Of a DNA stretch of 64,000 nucleotides, positions 10,782 to 22,917 are shown piece by piece. The position numbers were made by a program, and so were the translations under genes. The notes under the pieces were generated by a model. The model was not told the origin of the DNA and did not search any database. It saw nothing but the letters and a program-made list of their open reading frames with translations. Origin of the DNA: Heloderma charlesbogerti (Eukaryota > Chordata > Lepidosauria > Squamata > Helodermatidae); NCBI GenBank assembly GCA_026122225.1, contig JANEZZ010001895.1, positions 1,984,001-2,048,000 of the forward strand, in the 5' to 3' direction. How positions within the stretch are numbered: the first letter of the stretch is position 1; every line of letters starts with the position of its first letter.

Positions 10782-11784
10782 GCTTGCCGTTTGCATTGTT
10801 GTGTGGCTATTGGTAGATAGTCACTCATGGTGAAATAAATAGTCCAGGGGAATTTTACTATCCCCCCCCCCCAATTTCTAGATGTTTTGCTAAGGTAATT
10901 TCTATTATGGAAACCAAGAACCTTTTGGAAAGGTTTTTTTTTTTTTTTAAAGGAAGGTGACAACTTCTAAGTGCAGCTAGTCTTAACCAGCCTTGTTTCA
11001 CCTTTCCTCCCTTTAAAAAAATCTTGCTTTGATTACAGAAAGTCAGCATGGTCATAGATATATGAGCTAATAATCTGCAGAGAAATACTTTTAAGGAACA
11101 TGAAGGAAAAGCCGGGGGAGGGGGGGAGGAAGGTGCCAAAGTTGCTGCATCTGGATGGGAATTCCCACCCTGCAAATGGGAATTCCTACTGTGCGAATCA
11201 CTTTTCTTTTCATTGTGCAGTATCTCCTAGGACAGGGGTGGACAGGATGCCCCTACCACTAGGCAAAGTAAGGTGGCCACCCCAGGTGGCCGATGTTGTG
11301 GGGTGCACAGTGGCAGTGAGGGGTTGGAAGACAGAATGGTCTGTGCCAGGCAGCCTGCAATGCACCCCCTAGGGTAGCCTGCTGCTCTCAGGTGTGGTGG
11401 AGGACACTGTTCTGTTACCAGTATTGGAGTAAGATTCACCTGCCAGTCCAGTCGGGTTCTGTACTTGGAATCAGGGGCAGTAGATTTTCCCCTTTGTCTC
11501 AGGCAGGAAAATGTCTTTGGCTGGCCCTGGGGGTGGACAGGCCTCAACCTTGTGGGATCTACTTCATTTTTTTTTTTACTTGAACTCCTAGATCTGCCCA
11601 GTTGCCTGGTGCAAAAGACATACCTTTAGCATCAAAGAATTTTGAGTCCAAGAATTTGTTTTGAATATGAAAACTGAACAGAGTTTTGCAGTCATTCCAC
11701 ATGCAAAAATCCATTCCTGGTTCAGTGGAGGTGGGGGGGGGGAGTCATTTTTGTTGCTGCTATTGTTCAACAATTGGGGTTCAG

Positions 11785-11862
11785 GGATCCTTGCCAATGT
11801 ACTGCAAATCACCCAGAGATCTACCAGAAGATCCCAATCTACCTTCTGCCCACCATTGTAGT
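11785..11862 (-). repeat. Fragment of hAT-like family J, antisense
   Basis: In reverse orientation it reads GTGGGCAGAAGGTAGATTGG, then TGGTAGATCTCTGGGTGATTTGCAG, which is the left end of the element at 16089-16515. Only about 78 bp are present. It directly abuts the TSD of the family A MITE at 11876. Confidence 0.6.
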
Positions 11863-11875
11863 AGGATGTTATAAG

Positions 11876-12047
11876 CGGTGGAGGTTAGTGGCTCTGATGT
11901 CAGTGTGATGGTGAATCCACTCTGGATTTCAGTCCAAACCAGTCAGAACTCTAAGGGAGCTATCTCCTTTAGAGTTCTGATTGGTTTGGACTGAAACCTG
12001 GAATGGATTCACCACCCCACTGGTATCAGAGCAACCAGCCTCCACTG
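11876..12047. mobile_element. hAT-type palindromic MITE, family A copy 2
   Basis: Ends CGGTGGAGG and CCTCCACTG. Flanking 8-mers GTTATAAG (11868-11875) and GTTATAGG (12048-12055) match at 7 of 8. The arms pair closely through AGTCAGAACTCTAAGGGAGC. Confidence 0.85.
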
Positions 12048-12709
12048 GTTATAGGGACTGACTTTTGTACTTTTTGTAATAAATATATTTTTATAATAAA
12101 ACCAGTGAACAGTTAATGTTGAAAAGAAAATAAGTACAACTGGGCAAAATTGAAAGGAACATGACAAGGTCTAGGCGAAACTATAATAAGCGAGAGAAGG
12201 AATGTAAGGAGTCATTAGTTTAAACTCAGAAACTGTCTAATACTTTTGATGTGCCAAAAGCCGGCAATATGCCAAACAAATAATGAAAACTGGATAAGAC
12301 CACTTCAGGGAAGATAATTGTTATAGATTTGCTTTACTGAAAATAAACTACTGAAAACCAGTGCTGAAAACATACCTACATTATTTTTGCAAATAAATCA
12401 ATCTAAATATTGGCAGAGATGGAGGCATGGAAAAAGCGGGCAGTTAGAGGTAACCGGCGCACTAAGCAACAGTAAGTTGTTAAGACCAGATGGTGTTCTC
12501 ACCAAGGGTTCCGAAGGGGCACAAAACTAATCATCATAGCGTGTTATCTGGACAGGAATGTAGCCAAACATAACAAAAATAAATAGACTTCTCAGACAAT
12601 TCTAGAAACGACAGCGGATGTATTACCCCGTACGTTGCCAGGCAAAACAGTGCTTCCCGTTGCTGATGTGCCTTGTGTCAGATGTGCCTCCAGTCTTGCT
12701 TGCTGAATA

Positions 12710-12832
12710 TTAGGGGCACAATCCTGTGCATTTTTAGACAGAACAAAATGTCTCACAGCACGGCTGGCTGGAGAATGCCGGGAGTTGTAGGACTTTTTTC
12801 TGTCTAAACATGCCCTAAGGATTGTGCCCTAA
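12710..12832. repeat. Palindromic repeat, family C copy 1
   Basis: Starts TTAGGGGCACAATCC and ends GGATTGTGCCCTAA. Inner ends are TTTTTAGACAG and CTGTCTAAACAT. The middle has diverged compared with the near-perfect copy at 29800-29919. TTA/TAA at the edges could be a short TSD or part of the palindrome, so the superfamily is left open. Confidence 0.65.
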
Positions 12833-12887
12833 GCATGTTGCACCTCAGTTGACTCATGCGTTCTATCTACCATGGCATCCACCACAA

Positions 12888-12990
12888 TGGATACCATCTC
12901 CAAATTATCTGAGGATACCATCTCCAAATGGATGCATACCATCCAGATGGATGCCATCTCCGATGGATACCATCTCCAAATTATCTGAGC
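12888..12990 (+). repeat. Minisatellite, GGATACCATCTCC units
   Basis: Irregular tandem copies of GGATACCATCTCCAAATTAT with variants (GGATGCCATCTCC, GGATGCATACCATCC). About five units over 100 bp. No function implied. Confidence 0.7.
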
Positions 12991-13242
12991 TCTTGAGTGT
13001 GTAGATGGTAAAATACCAGCTAAAGATACTAAAACAACTGTGTGCATAACGAGAAGGCACTGCTTTGTGTTATGCCCAATGATAAAAAGGGGCTTCTAGC
13101 AGGAAGTAAGGTTTCTGCAGGGCTGCCCAGGAGCAGTGTGCCTCAGGCCCCTGCAAAGCAAGGGCCTCCTTGCCTCAGCTCTTGTGGGCAGTTGGTCCCT
13201 GGACTTGCCAGATTGCTCACCAGAGCCCCACACATACATGGG

Positions 13243-13488
13243 TTGTTGTTGTTGTTATTTCATTTATATCCTGCCTTTTTTCCTCTTTCAAGGAACCCAA
13301 GACAGCTTACATTTTCCTCCTCCTCACCATTTTATCCTCACAACAACAACCCTGTGAGGTAGGCTGGGCTGAGAGTCTGTCACAGGCCCAAAGTCACCCA
13401 GTGAGCTTCCATGGCCGAGTGAAGACCAGAAGCTGGATCTCCCAGCTCCCGGTCCAACACTCTAGCCACTACACCACACTGGCTCTCA
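13243..13488 (-). mobile_element. tRNA-derived SINE with L2-like tail, antisense
   Basis: The minus strand runs from GAGAGCCAGTGTGGTGTAGT through TGGGTGACTTTGGGCC and CTACCTCACAGGGTTGTTG to GGCAGGATATAAATGAAATA and a (TTG/CAA) simple tail. Related copies are widespread in squamate genomes. It appears near full length, with the L2-like 3' end implying mobilisation by an L2 LINE. Confidence 0.65.
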
Positions 13489-13584
13489 GTGTTCTTGTCG
13501 GCAGCAGTGGCAGAGCCACAAACATGACACCTGCTTCCGGTCCCATAAACCCTCTGACAAGGTGACCCTGCCTGCCTGTTTGCT

Positions 13585-13815
13585 TCATCTGTAAAATGGG
13601 AATGCTAGCATTCCATTTCCTTACATTAGCATCATGAGGCTGAATGCACTACAGACTGAAATGTACAGGCGACTGTGGTAATAAGAATGGTTCTAAACAA
13701 GTACTAAACAAAAGGAGGAGACACCTAGACCATTCTGAATATGATCTCACAGTATGGAGATAATAAAATCTTACAGGGCTGTTGTGAAGATTATGTGAAG
13801 TACTTTGAACTCTCC
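13585..13815 (+). repeat. MIR/CORE-SINE-like fossil
   Basis: Contains CATCTGTAAAATGGGAATG and, after an inserted or diverged middle, TTACAGGGCTGTTGTGAAGA then GTGAAGTACTTTGAAC. These resemble MIR consensus blocks in order. Heavily decayed. Confidence 0.5.
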
Positions 13816-14479
13816 ACGGCATTTGTCCTGTTGCTGACATATTGGGGATGTGGTAGCACAGCAGAATGAGGAAATATAATAACAGTTGCTCTCTTCAGTA
13901 TCTGCTCCCATAGTAGTAACAAGAGCCAATGAATGACCCTTCATCCTACTTCCATGAATGAATGAGTTGTCCTTTCCCTGCCGCAAACGCAAACGTTCCT
14001 TTTCCTTCCTCAGGGTCATTAGGGTACTGAATGCTCATTGCCTTTGGCAACTGAAACACAGGCATCTCATGTGCTAAGCCCCACATTCTAGAAGAGTCAC
14101 CAAGCGCCAAGCGCACTTGCCGAAAGATGCCATGGCTTACAGGTACAGCAGGTAACTATCAGGTTACTGCCTCATTCAGTGCACAGCTGCCAGCTGAATA
14201 AATGTTAATGTGGACCATGAATAAATAAAGCTACTTCTCTGCTTACTGGCTTCTGTTCTGAACCAAAAGGAAAGGACATTGGAGGGAAATCCATTATATT
14301 CTTGGCAAGTTCAAGAGAATGTCTGGAGCGGAAGTACTTTGGAATAATTAGTGGTTTATACAACAGGCTTATTGCGGCCTTTTCTGTCACATTAGCAGCA
14401 GCCCCCATCTCTACTGATGGTAAACTCTTTGCGAGGCTTAAGAGAATAGTACTGTACTTACTGGATGGTTTTCCCTCTG

Positions 14480-14605
14480 AATCTGTGGCCCTCCAGATGT
14501 TGTCAAACTATAACTCCCATCACCCCCCACCATTGGTCAGGCTGGCTGGTGCTGATGGGAACTGGAGTCAAACAACAACTGGGCAATCACACATTCCTCA
14601 TCAAT
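14480..14605. repeat. Family B-like palindromic MITE, decayed
   Basis: Carries TGTGGCCCTCCAGATGTTG, CTATAACTCCCATCA and the opposite-arm GCTGATGGGAACTGGAGTC. The second arm is mutated and no TSD is evident. Confidence 0.55.
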
Positions 14606-14799
14606 ATCCAGCTCCGTGGGTCTATTATTGTTAATTATCAACCATGCATTCTATCCCAGGGACTCAGGTTAGGGCTGCAGCAATTTAGAGCTCAGTCCTC
14701 AAAAGGTTCGGATTCTGAAGTCAGGTATAAGGTACTCATACAGGTGAACAAAGAGCATGGGGAGGGCACCAAGGAAGACACTACTGCTATTCCATATTA

Positions 14800-14890
14800 G
14801 TGTAATGCCTTTATTAGGCCAACCAAAAGATCACAAAAAATGTGCAAGCTTTTGAGATCTCCAGGTCTCTTCCTCAGGCAAGATGTTACA
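14800..14890 (-). repeat. Dispersed repeat tail, class uncertain
   Basis: The minus strand reads CCTGAGGAAGAGACCTGGAG, then CAAAAGCTTGCACAT and TTGGTTGGCCTAATAAAGG. I recall this as a recurring vertebrate retroelement tail but cannot assign a class confidently. Confidence 0.35.
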
Positions 14891-16088
14891 AAAACCAGGT
14901 TTAGTAGGAGGTGGGTGAATAGGAATGGGGAGGGGGAAAAAAACACCAGACTTGGTGAAGTCACAATGTCTGCACGTTCAGAGTCCCAAGATGGAAGTGG
15001 AGAGAGGGATCTGCAGACATTCATTTTAGGCTCTGCAAGTCATGTGATGGTTACAGGAAGGACCTGCAGCCACCCCTGGGACTGCTGGTAGCCAGAAAGG
15101 GGGAAATGTTGGATCCTCCATTAAAAAAAAATAAACAATCCAGCTGTTCTCAGAAGTATTTTCCATCCTGGGTAAAGCACATGACTCTTTTTACCTGTGG
15201 ACCACAGAGAGAAATTAAGCAGTCTAATGTCTGCTACTGCCCCTTAACATCTCTGTAGTGTCATTAATACTGTATAAAACAAAGTGACATGGTGACCGAT
15301 GGATTCCAAAGTTCATTAGACATTGGAGATGGGGTGGAGAGACAAGGGACTGACAATGTATAGTGGAAGGAAAGAAAAGTGGGGATAAAAAAGGTTTCAA
15401 AGTGTATGATTCTGTGTATGTGTGCATCTCTCTGTCTGTCTGGCCCTCTCCTTCTCCCTCTCAAAATGCTTGCCCCTCACACACTCGCTCACTGATGGAT
15501 GGAGATGTCAAAATTGTGAAACTACTTTTATAACACATAGAAAGCTGAAATATGGTGCACAAAGTCCCACATGCCCTGATTATTATAACAGGCTTAAAAC
15601 TGGGTATTTTAACCTCTCTTAGTCAAAGATAATAGCAGTCAACCTTCCAGTGCAGAACAAGCCAAGCCACAGATGAGGGGATACTGGGGGCTGTGAGAGT
15701 TCTTGGTTCAAGCAGTTCAAGCACCTATAGACTGGAGGGGGTGCAGCTAGGATCCTAAGTCTCATAATGGAACACACCCCATATGTGTGGGACTTTCGTT
15801 TTTGCATGCCTTATCTGTCTTTGGATGGCAGGGGGAAAGATTTGCAGCACTCCACAGGAACACATTTGCAAACCTCCTCCCCTCATTCCATTGCCACCGT
15901 TACCCTTAACAACCTATTTGCTACTCCCTTAACTATTCAAAAGATGTTTGTGTATGTTTGTTAATTGAAATGAGGGCTCAGACATAAATGACAAATCACC
16001 TTGGGTCCCCTTCTGTGATGTTAAGAACATGTACAGTTTTCTAACAGTTATACTTTTTCCTTCGTGGCCTATTTCTGGTGGCATAAAA

Positions 16089-16515
16089 CAGGGGCAGGCA
16101 GAATTTAGATTGGGATCTACTGGTAGATCTCTGGGTGGTTTGCAGTAGATCTCTAAGGGTTTCTGACTTTAATGAGAGCAATTAAAAAAAAATAACAAGA
16201 CACCTGCACAGACACACACTACCATGGCTGGCCTTCTATTAATTGCTTATCTCTCAGCCTCAGTTCCTTATTTATGAAATAGGAATACTAATTGGTTGCT
16301 TTGACCGTGTCTTTATTCAGTTCTCCTGGCCAGTTTTAGAATGTATTAGAATCCCTGATCTCTGGTACCTTGCAAGTAGATTTGTGTATATCCCAGTGCA
16401 GTAGATAATTGGCTCTGCACCCTACGCCAGTATTTTGTATCTAGCTCTGGTTGGTAGACCTCAGCATTCTAGCAAAACAAAAACAAACCACAAGCCCAAA
16501 GTCTGCCGATCCCTG
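16089..16515. mobile_element. Non-autonomous hAT element, family J
   Basis: Starts CAGGGGCAGGCAGA and ends TCTGCCGATCCCTG, imperfect inverted ends. Flanking 8-mers GCATAAAA (16081-16088) and GCATAGAA (16516-16523) match at 7 of 8. The interior has GGGATCTACTGGTAGATCTC and a MIR-like fragment near 16255-16310. Truncated relatives lie at 39319-39600 and, inverted, at 11785-11862. Confidence 0.75.
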
Positions 16516-17079
16516 GCATAGAAAGGGTGGGGGTGAGATGCTGTGAGTTGTCACATTGCTCACAGCTGACTGTCTCCAATGTGAAGAGGCTGCCAGCCTC
16601 TCAGAGCATTCAGGCACTTTTCCTGCGAGCGACAAACCAGGTGATGGAACATTCAGTTGAGGAGGGACAAGGCAAGATCACTTGACACAAGAAACGGCGT
16701 GTAACCCAAGAAAGGTTTTAGTGCTGAAACAGTACACTGGAGGCCAGCATGAGAGGCTCAGTCACTCCCACATGCCTACCGAGGATCATAGTGGATGTAG
16801 CTTATGGTGCCTTTAAGTCATGAGCTCATGCACAGCATTGAAGAATGAAAACAGACTGTCTAGTCCAGTCCTCAGGCACATGACAGAGTCACCCACACCA
16901 CACCGATTGACCTACACAAATCCAGACCTAGATGCCCCAGTACAGACCAGGCCCACTGAGGTGTGCTGCCTGCGGAGTGACATTAGGACTGTAGCACCTC
17001 AGTCCTAAACCTGGTTATTGATTTCCATGGGATTGTTTTCCAGGTGAATAAGTTTAGGATTTCACCTTAAGGTTCCAGT

Positions 17080-17212
17080 CCAAAGGTAGGCAACCTGGTG
17101 CCCTCCAGATGTGTTGGACTGCATCTCCCATAATCCCTGATGGTTGGCTATACTGGCTGGGGTTTATGGGAATTGTAGTCCAAAACATCTGGGTTCAGCT
17201 AGTCACCTACCC
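17080..17212. repeat. Family B palindromic MITE copy
   Basis: The arms GGTGCCCTCCAGATGTGTTG and TAGTCCAAAACATCTGG are inverted, with the usual CATCTCCCATAATCC / GGGAATTGTAG core. The outer end of the second arm has diverged, so no TSD could be called. A short AGTAGGATTTACTTCTGAGT-type repeat (family E) follows at about 17216-17312. Confidence 0.65.
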
Positions 17213-18316
17213 CACTCCAGTCCTAAACATATTTACTTGCAATTAATTCCCACTGAGAACAGTAGGATTTACTTCTGAGTAAACATGGCTGGGATTGGGG
17301 CTGCAAGACTCCTAATGAGCAGATTTCCCTCTCTGCCCAACACATGCTGGCAGAAAAAGTCTATGTGGGTGTGCAATGCCTGGCAGGTACAAATGATAAT
17401 CGACCGCTTCTAAATGCAATGTCCTGTTGGCCAAAGATTAAATTGCAACTCACATGGTCAGAGACAGATGCCAACTTGCTGATAACCATGGAGACCTAGA
17501 TTGCTTCAGAAACAAGGAATATTTGTTCTGAGAGTAAGTAGTCTTTGGGTTAGGTGTGTTCAGAAATATCTGATTCCCAGTGACTTGCTGAATATTATAC
17601 AGTTGCTCATGAAGGAACAAACTATACATGATGTTAAGCACATAGTTTGGTGTTGCATTTATTTTTTAAAAACTGTATTCCTGTGTTGTCATCCCAATGA
17701 AAATGGCCCCCTGAAGCAAGTAGGCATGGGAGGGAAACTGATGAAGTGGACACTAGACCATAAACTGTATGGCATCATAAATGCACTGGTCTTTACAGTG
17801 CCACAGAACTCTTCTTTGTTGTTCTTCCTTTCAAGTGTTTGCTTATTCCTACTATCTCCCTGAGAAAGTTGTAGGTAGTATAGATCTAGGTTAATGGAAT
17901 GGTGCCACTGGAATGCCTCAGGGACATTAATTCCAGATCCCCCCCTTCTGCCCTGCTCCCCTGCCTTGAATAACTCCATTGTGTGTCCCAACACTTTAGC
18001 CAATGCTGCCATTTCAGTTTCTCCTCTCAAACTCCTTTCCCCATCACACAATTAAGTTTCAGATTATTCTCTGCTTTCTTCTGATACAGCAGTTCTGTCA
18101 CTGGTAACCTTTCTTAATGTTTCCATTCCTACCCCCCTCCCCGCCCCAGCCATTTTAGTAAGGGAGCAGTAGAAATCCCAGATTCCTCCCCGCACCCCCA
18201 CAACTGCAACTATGGTTGAAAATGAATACCAAGAGCAACCACATTTATTGGAATTCATAAATTTATCATTTATGCATTTCTCATTTTGCAGGCTAATTAT
18301 CGTTGCTAATGTACTA

Positions 18317-18319
18317 CTT

Positions 18320-18359
<40 letters not shown>

Positions 18360-18870
18360 TGTATTTATTTCATTTCTATACTGCCCAATAGCCAAAGCTC
18401 TCTGGACAGTGCACAACAATCCATACATAGAAAAAAAAGAAAATAACAACTACAACGTTAAAACATTATGCAACATTACAGTATTATAATAAAACACAGT
18501 CTAAAAATTTTTGAACATACAAAATCTAAAAACACTTTAAATAGCTAAAAGCCATTTCAGTAAACCATGTCAATAACAGACCTGTTCAAGATGAGTGCCC
18601 CATCATATGCCATTAAATGCCTGGGAGTAGGGGGCAGTCTTAATCTGGCGCTGAAAAGATGACAGTGTTGGTGTCAGGTGGGTCTCAGTGGGGAACTCAA
18701 AGTCGGGGAGCCACCACCAAGAAGGCCCTCTCCCTTGTTGCCACCTTCTGAGCCCCCCCTTGGAGGAGGCACTCGAAGGAAGGCCCCAGATGTTGATCAT
18801 AGTGTCCAGGTAGGTTCATATCAGGAGAGGCGTTCCATCAGGTATTGCCATCCCAAGCCATGTACTTTTC
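18317..18870 (-). mobile_element. L2 LINE 3' end, antisense
   Basis: The plus strand begins with about thirteen (TTTA) units, then TTTCTATACTGCCCAATAGC, the reverse of the L2 3' UTR seen at 8225-8260. Further in, the minus strand reads PTLSSFQRQIKTAPYSQAF, aligning with PTLYSFRRQVKTFLFSQAF of the plus-strand copy. The frame is broken upstream. Confidence 0.8.
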
Positions 18871-20243
18871 AGTGAAGGACCACAACTCTCTTGTGGTTGG
18901 TGGGTTATGGGGCAGGACAATCTTAGAAAGACAGCCCTTTCTTCAGGTCATGGTCATTCTAGCTCACCTTTTGGACCAATTCCTTGCTCCTTACTTTTAT
19001 ACTCCCCCTGCCCCTGACTTCTATTGTTGCACATTGCTGACCATCACCAGCATATCTCGCCCCTTTCAAGTTGCCAATAGGGATAGGAGAATCAATGAAA
19101 ATGCTTACTCCCCGCCCCCCAGTGACTAAGTTGTGAAAATGCTCATCTTTTTCAAAATCTGCTTTTTAAAAAGCGCAGATTTTTCTAACGAATGTATTGT
19201 TCAAATGTGATGGCAAGCTCAGGAATATACGATCTTTGGCCAATTACATTCATGGGTCCCCATTTCATAGTATCTGAGATACGGCCACAGATGCCATTAG
19301 TGACGCTTCTGCAGGAGTCATGAATTGCGATTATCTTCACTTTGCAATTGGGAAGCTGCAGCCCAGTGAGACTCGCACTTTGGTACTAGAGATGCATGTC
19401 ACTGTAAGAGCACATGGGTGTCATAGCTGCTACCGCCACATCCTGTTCTTGGCAAGACCCTTCGGCTGTGCCACCTGCCAGCTGCAACCCTGTTATAAAA
19501 GTCTGCCACCAGCGTAGCTGGCTCTGATGTCGTTGGCATGTCTGGAGTATAGAGCTGTCCAGAGACCTGCCCAGCTCATGCCCCTGCCACGCCACTTCTC
19601 CACCACATTCTGTGCCAGGCAAGCACTTTGGAGTGACACTGCTCAGCTGTTCTTGGTGATGGTGGCTGTGCCAGCTTAGCAGCACTGCCCCATGCAGCTT
19701 CTCCAGAGTCCTGTCCTGATTTGATTTTAAAACCCACGCACCCCAGTCGGATGCAGGTTGTGACTTTGCGCAAGCTTTACATTTCTGTTAAGCATGCAAG
19801 AAAAGCAAGATGTGCTTTTGCTGTCATCTGTGAAAACAACCAAAGTTGCCACATTTGGCATTTCAACATGCCAACAAGATTTGGACTGAGCTACTGATCA
19901 GGAATTCTCTGGATGGAATCTCGCCTCTGCAATGAACTCTCTAGGGGGCTGTCTTCACGAGCAATTTAGTACGAAGTTAGAGCACTTTCAGTTCCTTTGC
20001 AACAAATGATGTCGTCTCCAATCCGCTGCCAACCAGCTGCTTCCCTCTTGAAAAGCCGCATTTTCTGAAACTCCTTTTACTCTGACTTTTTTTTTTTTTT
20101 AACTGAAAGTGGCTCCCTGGCAGTTTTACCACAGGGTGCCATGCTCCCCCCCACACATACATTAAATCCTGGGCATGCCTCTGTGAACTGGTGGTAATGT
20201 GGTTAAAGGGGTAAGATGCCACATTCCCTCTTGTTTCCCCTAC

Positions 20244-20772
20244 TGTCAGGGTGGACACTGAGCCCATAGAATCCCAGAGTAGTTCTGATTCTGAGGAAGA
20301 GGAGCCGCTTCTGGGAGAGGAGCGCGCTCATCCTTCCCAGGGCCAACAGCTGACGGAGATTCCTCCCACCAGCATTCCTAGCATAGATAGCAGTCCCGGG
20401 AGTGAGAGAGCGCGGGAAGCAGACTTGCTGGACACGCAACGCCGACACAGGGAGCGGTGCCAAATGGAGGGCGCAGAAAGGAGGTGTAGTGCCCGGTTGG
20501 CACGCAAACAACGGTTGTGCCCAGAAGATCCAAGGGAAAAGGGGAGGGACTCTCCCTAGCCCATAAGTTCAGGGTCTGCCAGTGATTCCCTTTCAAACGG
20601 GGACCAACTGTTCCAACTTAGGGCATAGGTACTCTGCTGCTCATATCTAGTTGCTAACAGTAGAGTTGTTAAGTTGTAAAAGAGGAATAAAGCTTTGAAA
20701 AGAATCCCTTTGTCTGTGTCTGGACTTGGCTACTGGATTAGACTGAGAGAGGCTTCCAAGGAACCCTTGACA
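20244..20772 (+). mobile_element. Candidate solo LTR
   Basis: Starts TGTCAGGG and ends CCCTTGACA, giving short TGTCA...TGACA inverted ends. Flanking 5-mers CCTAC (20239-20243) and CCCAC (20773-20777) match at 4 of 5. A GAATAAAGC polyadenylation-like signal sits at about 20685. It also contains a 102-codon open frame (20251-20559) rich in acidic and Ser residues and later Arg, which I do not treat as a host gene. No primer-binding site, polypurine tract or internal region is present. It could instead be the 3' end of another retroelement. Confidence 0.45.
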
Positions 20773-21614
20773 CCCACAGAAGTAGTTTTCTCCATTGAGA
20801 ACATCCCCAGGAGTGCAGCAGCGACCCCTCACATTACTGCAGTAGCAGGGACACTCATTCACCTTAACTAGCCTGCTTTTAATCTTTAACATACCCCCCC
20901 TTTCTGTGCATGTTTACGCAGAAGTAAGAAATAAATCTTGCTCCCCTGGAGTTAAAGGGTTAAAGGCTAACTTTAGTAACTCACCCTAAAGTGCTTTTTC
21001 ACTTCTCCTTTGCATGTTGTGCTTCTTTGATGTTCTGTAGTTTCTCTGATGTAAAGTCGTTTCTCCCTTGTTATGTAAAGCCCATTCTCGGCTTTGTCCC
21101 TTTATTGCAGTATGAGCTTTTGGGTTTAAAGAGCTTCTCATTGCAAGCAGGGAGAAGCAGAAAGGGGTATGTGTGGAAGCAATAGGCCAAAGTGCACACA
21201 TGGGGAAAAATGGGGTGGGAGCAATACCTCTGCGACAGATTGCTGGACTGTGGTGAAATTGGGGTGGAGGGAAGCTCTCACGGGGAGCCTTCAGATGCTG
21301 CACTCGAGAACTGGGGATTTTGGCTTCTTCAGGGAAATTCATAATCATGTCGTAGCAGGGGGGAGCCTGGACAGGCATGGGAAACAAGCCTTTCTCATTG
21401 GCTGAGTAGCCCCTGCCAGTTTGATGATGTTCAGTTCTACTCCTCCTGAAAACCGGATTTTAAAGGTACGCTACACTCAGGATTTCTTGGTTTGTGTGTC
21501 CCTGATGGACCAAAGCCAATTTCATGAATCCAGGTAATACTCCAATGCACTTCTCATTCCATTGTCATGAAGATCCCCCCTAGGTGGCTGCAAGAGACTC
21601 TCTCTTAGTCATTT

Positions 21615-21745
21615 GCGGTATGAGGGGTAATAGTACTGACTTCCCTTACAGGGTAGTTGTAAGAATTACATCTAGATAATGTGTGTGAAGCACTTTGAGC
21701 ACTTGAAAGTGCTATACAAAGGTTAGGTGTTATTACTGCGTGCTT
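21615..21745 (+). repeat. MIR/CORE-SINE-like fossil
   Basis: CTTACAGGGTAGTTGTAAGA followed by GTGTGTGAAGCACTTTGAGC and GTGCTATACAAAGG matches the order of the 3' half of MIR-type SINEs. Old and decayed. Confidence 0.5.
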
Positions 21746-22416
21746 TGGCATGTTGGAATTGCTCAGAGCTTTTCACTGCACCAAGACTTTGCAAACGAAG
21801 AAGGAAATGTTGGCTGTATTTGCGTTTGCTCTCCTTGCTTGCTTAGTTTATATCTTTAGCTAATAAACAAAGGAATGCAAGCACTCCACAGTGATCCTGA
21901 GGTAAATATTAAGCATGATGGAAAGGAATTTAGCAGTGTGACTCCTCCTAAATCCTGCCAGCATACTGTCAATAAATCAGTGGATTACTATGAGAGTAGT
22001 CATAAACCAAGGCTGAGCCAATCTCCCAGCATGGATTCCAGCCTTGTCCGTTGGAACAGACCTTCTAATCAGGAGCCCACTGTGATGGTAGATTGCCATG
22101 TATATGTTCCTAACAGTGGCATGCTATGTAGAGATGCTTGGATAGACGGAAAGTGCATAAGAAGCTTATACTTTGTGAGGATCATTTCATATATTGCATT
22201 TTTCCTACCTGGAGATAATCCTGGGGAGGATCCACACTTCATGTGTGAGACAGCACCATGCTGGTATTTTTTCAAAATGCAATTTTTCCTCTGGGGGCAA
22301 ATATTAGAATGGGCATCCACTGGAATTTTTCCAGGGGTGGGCAAAGCTGCACAGCAGCTTGTGGTTGTGATTTGCATGCATAGTGAATGCGTGTGAATCA
22401 CAATTACTGCTACAAC

Positions 22417-22917
22417 TAGGGATGGCATGGTCACCCAATTCTATGTGGGAATCTGGCAGAACCGCCCTGCCTGCACCCCCCAGCCCTGCTCGCCAAGCCC
22501 CTGCCCCTGCTCACCCCCTGCCTACACTCAACAAATGGCCTGCACTCACCCTGGTGGCCTTGTCAAGCATCGCAGTCGCCATTTTTTCAGAAATAAAATG
22601 GCAAGTGCAAAAATGCGCATATTTGCATATGTGTGAAAATGTACATTTTTGCAAAAATGCACATCTTCGTACATACACAAATATGTGCATTCACAAATAT
22701 GCACATTTTTGTGCATATACAACTATGCGCATTTTGCGATTGCCATTTTATTTTCCAAAAAATGGTGACCACAGAGCTCGACAAGGCTGCCAGGATGAGT
22801 GCAGGCTGCTTGCTGTGTGTGAGAGGGGCTCGAGCGTGGTCTGGGGACCAGTGAGTGGGGGCAGGGGCTGGGTGGGCACCTGGAGAACCCAGACGGGGGT
22901 GGATTCGCACATCCCTA
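22417..22917. mobile_element. Foldback hAT-like element, TAGGGATG ends, copy 2
   Basis: The 501-bp unit starts TAGGGATG and ends CATCCCTA, and nearly its whole length is one imperfect palindrome (CGCCATTTTTTCAG...AAAATGGCA pairs with TGCCATTTTATTTTCC...AAATGGTGA). Flanking 8-mers GCTACAAC (22409-22416) and GTTACAAC (22918-22925) match at 7 of 8. Arm 1 has the empty site (GTTGTAG at 9888-9894). The centre is an array of alternating ATGCGCAT/ATTTGCA-like units. Short ORFs through it are by-products. Confidence 0.85.

Noticed and set aside
12888..12990. CRISPR-like array
   Set aside because: Units are adjacent and irregular with no unique spacers, and the organism is a vertebrate. It is a minisatellite.
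20251..20559. 102-codon acidic/Arg-rich ORF as a host gene
   Set aside because: It lies inside a candidate LTR, has no splice signals or recognised domain, and resembles retroelement coding remnants.
21875..22396. 173-codon plus-strand ORF with a plausible start
   Set aside because: Its 3' half lies in the duplicated arm (22305 on), the composition is ordinary, no domain is recognised, and the equivalent region of arm 1 (about 9900-9990) does not keep the frame.
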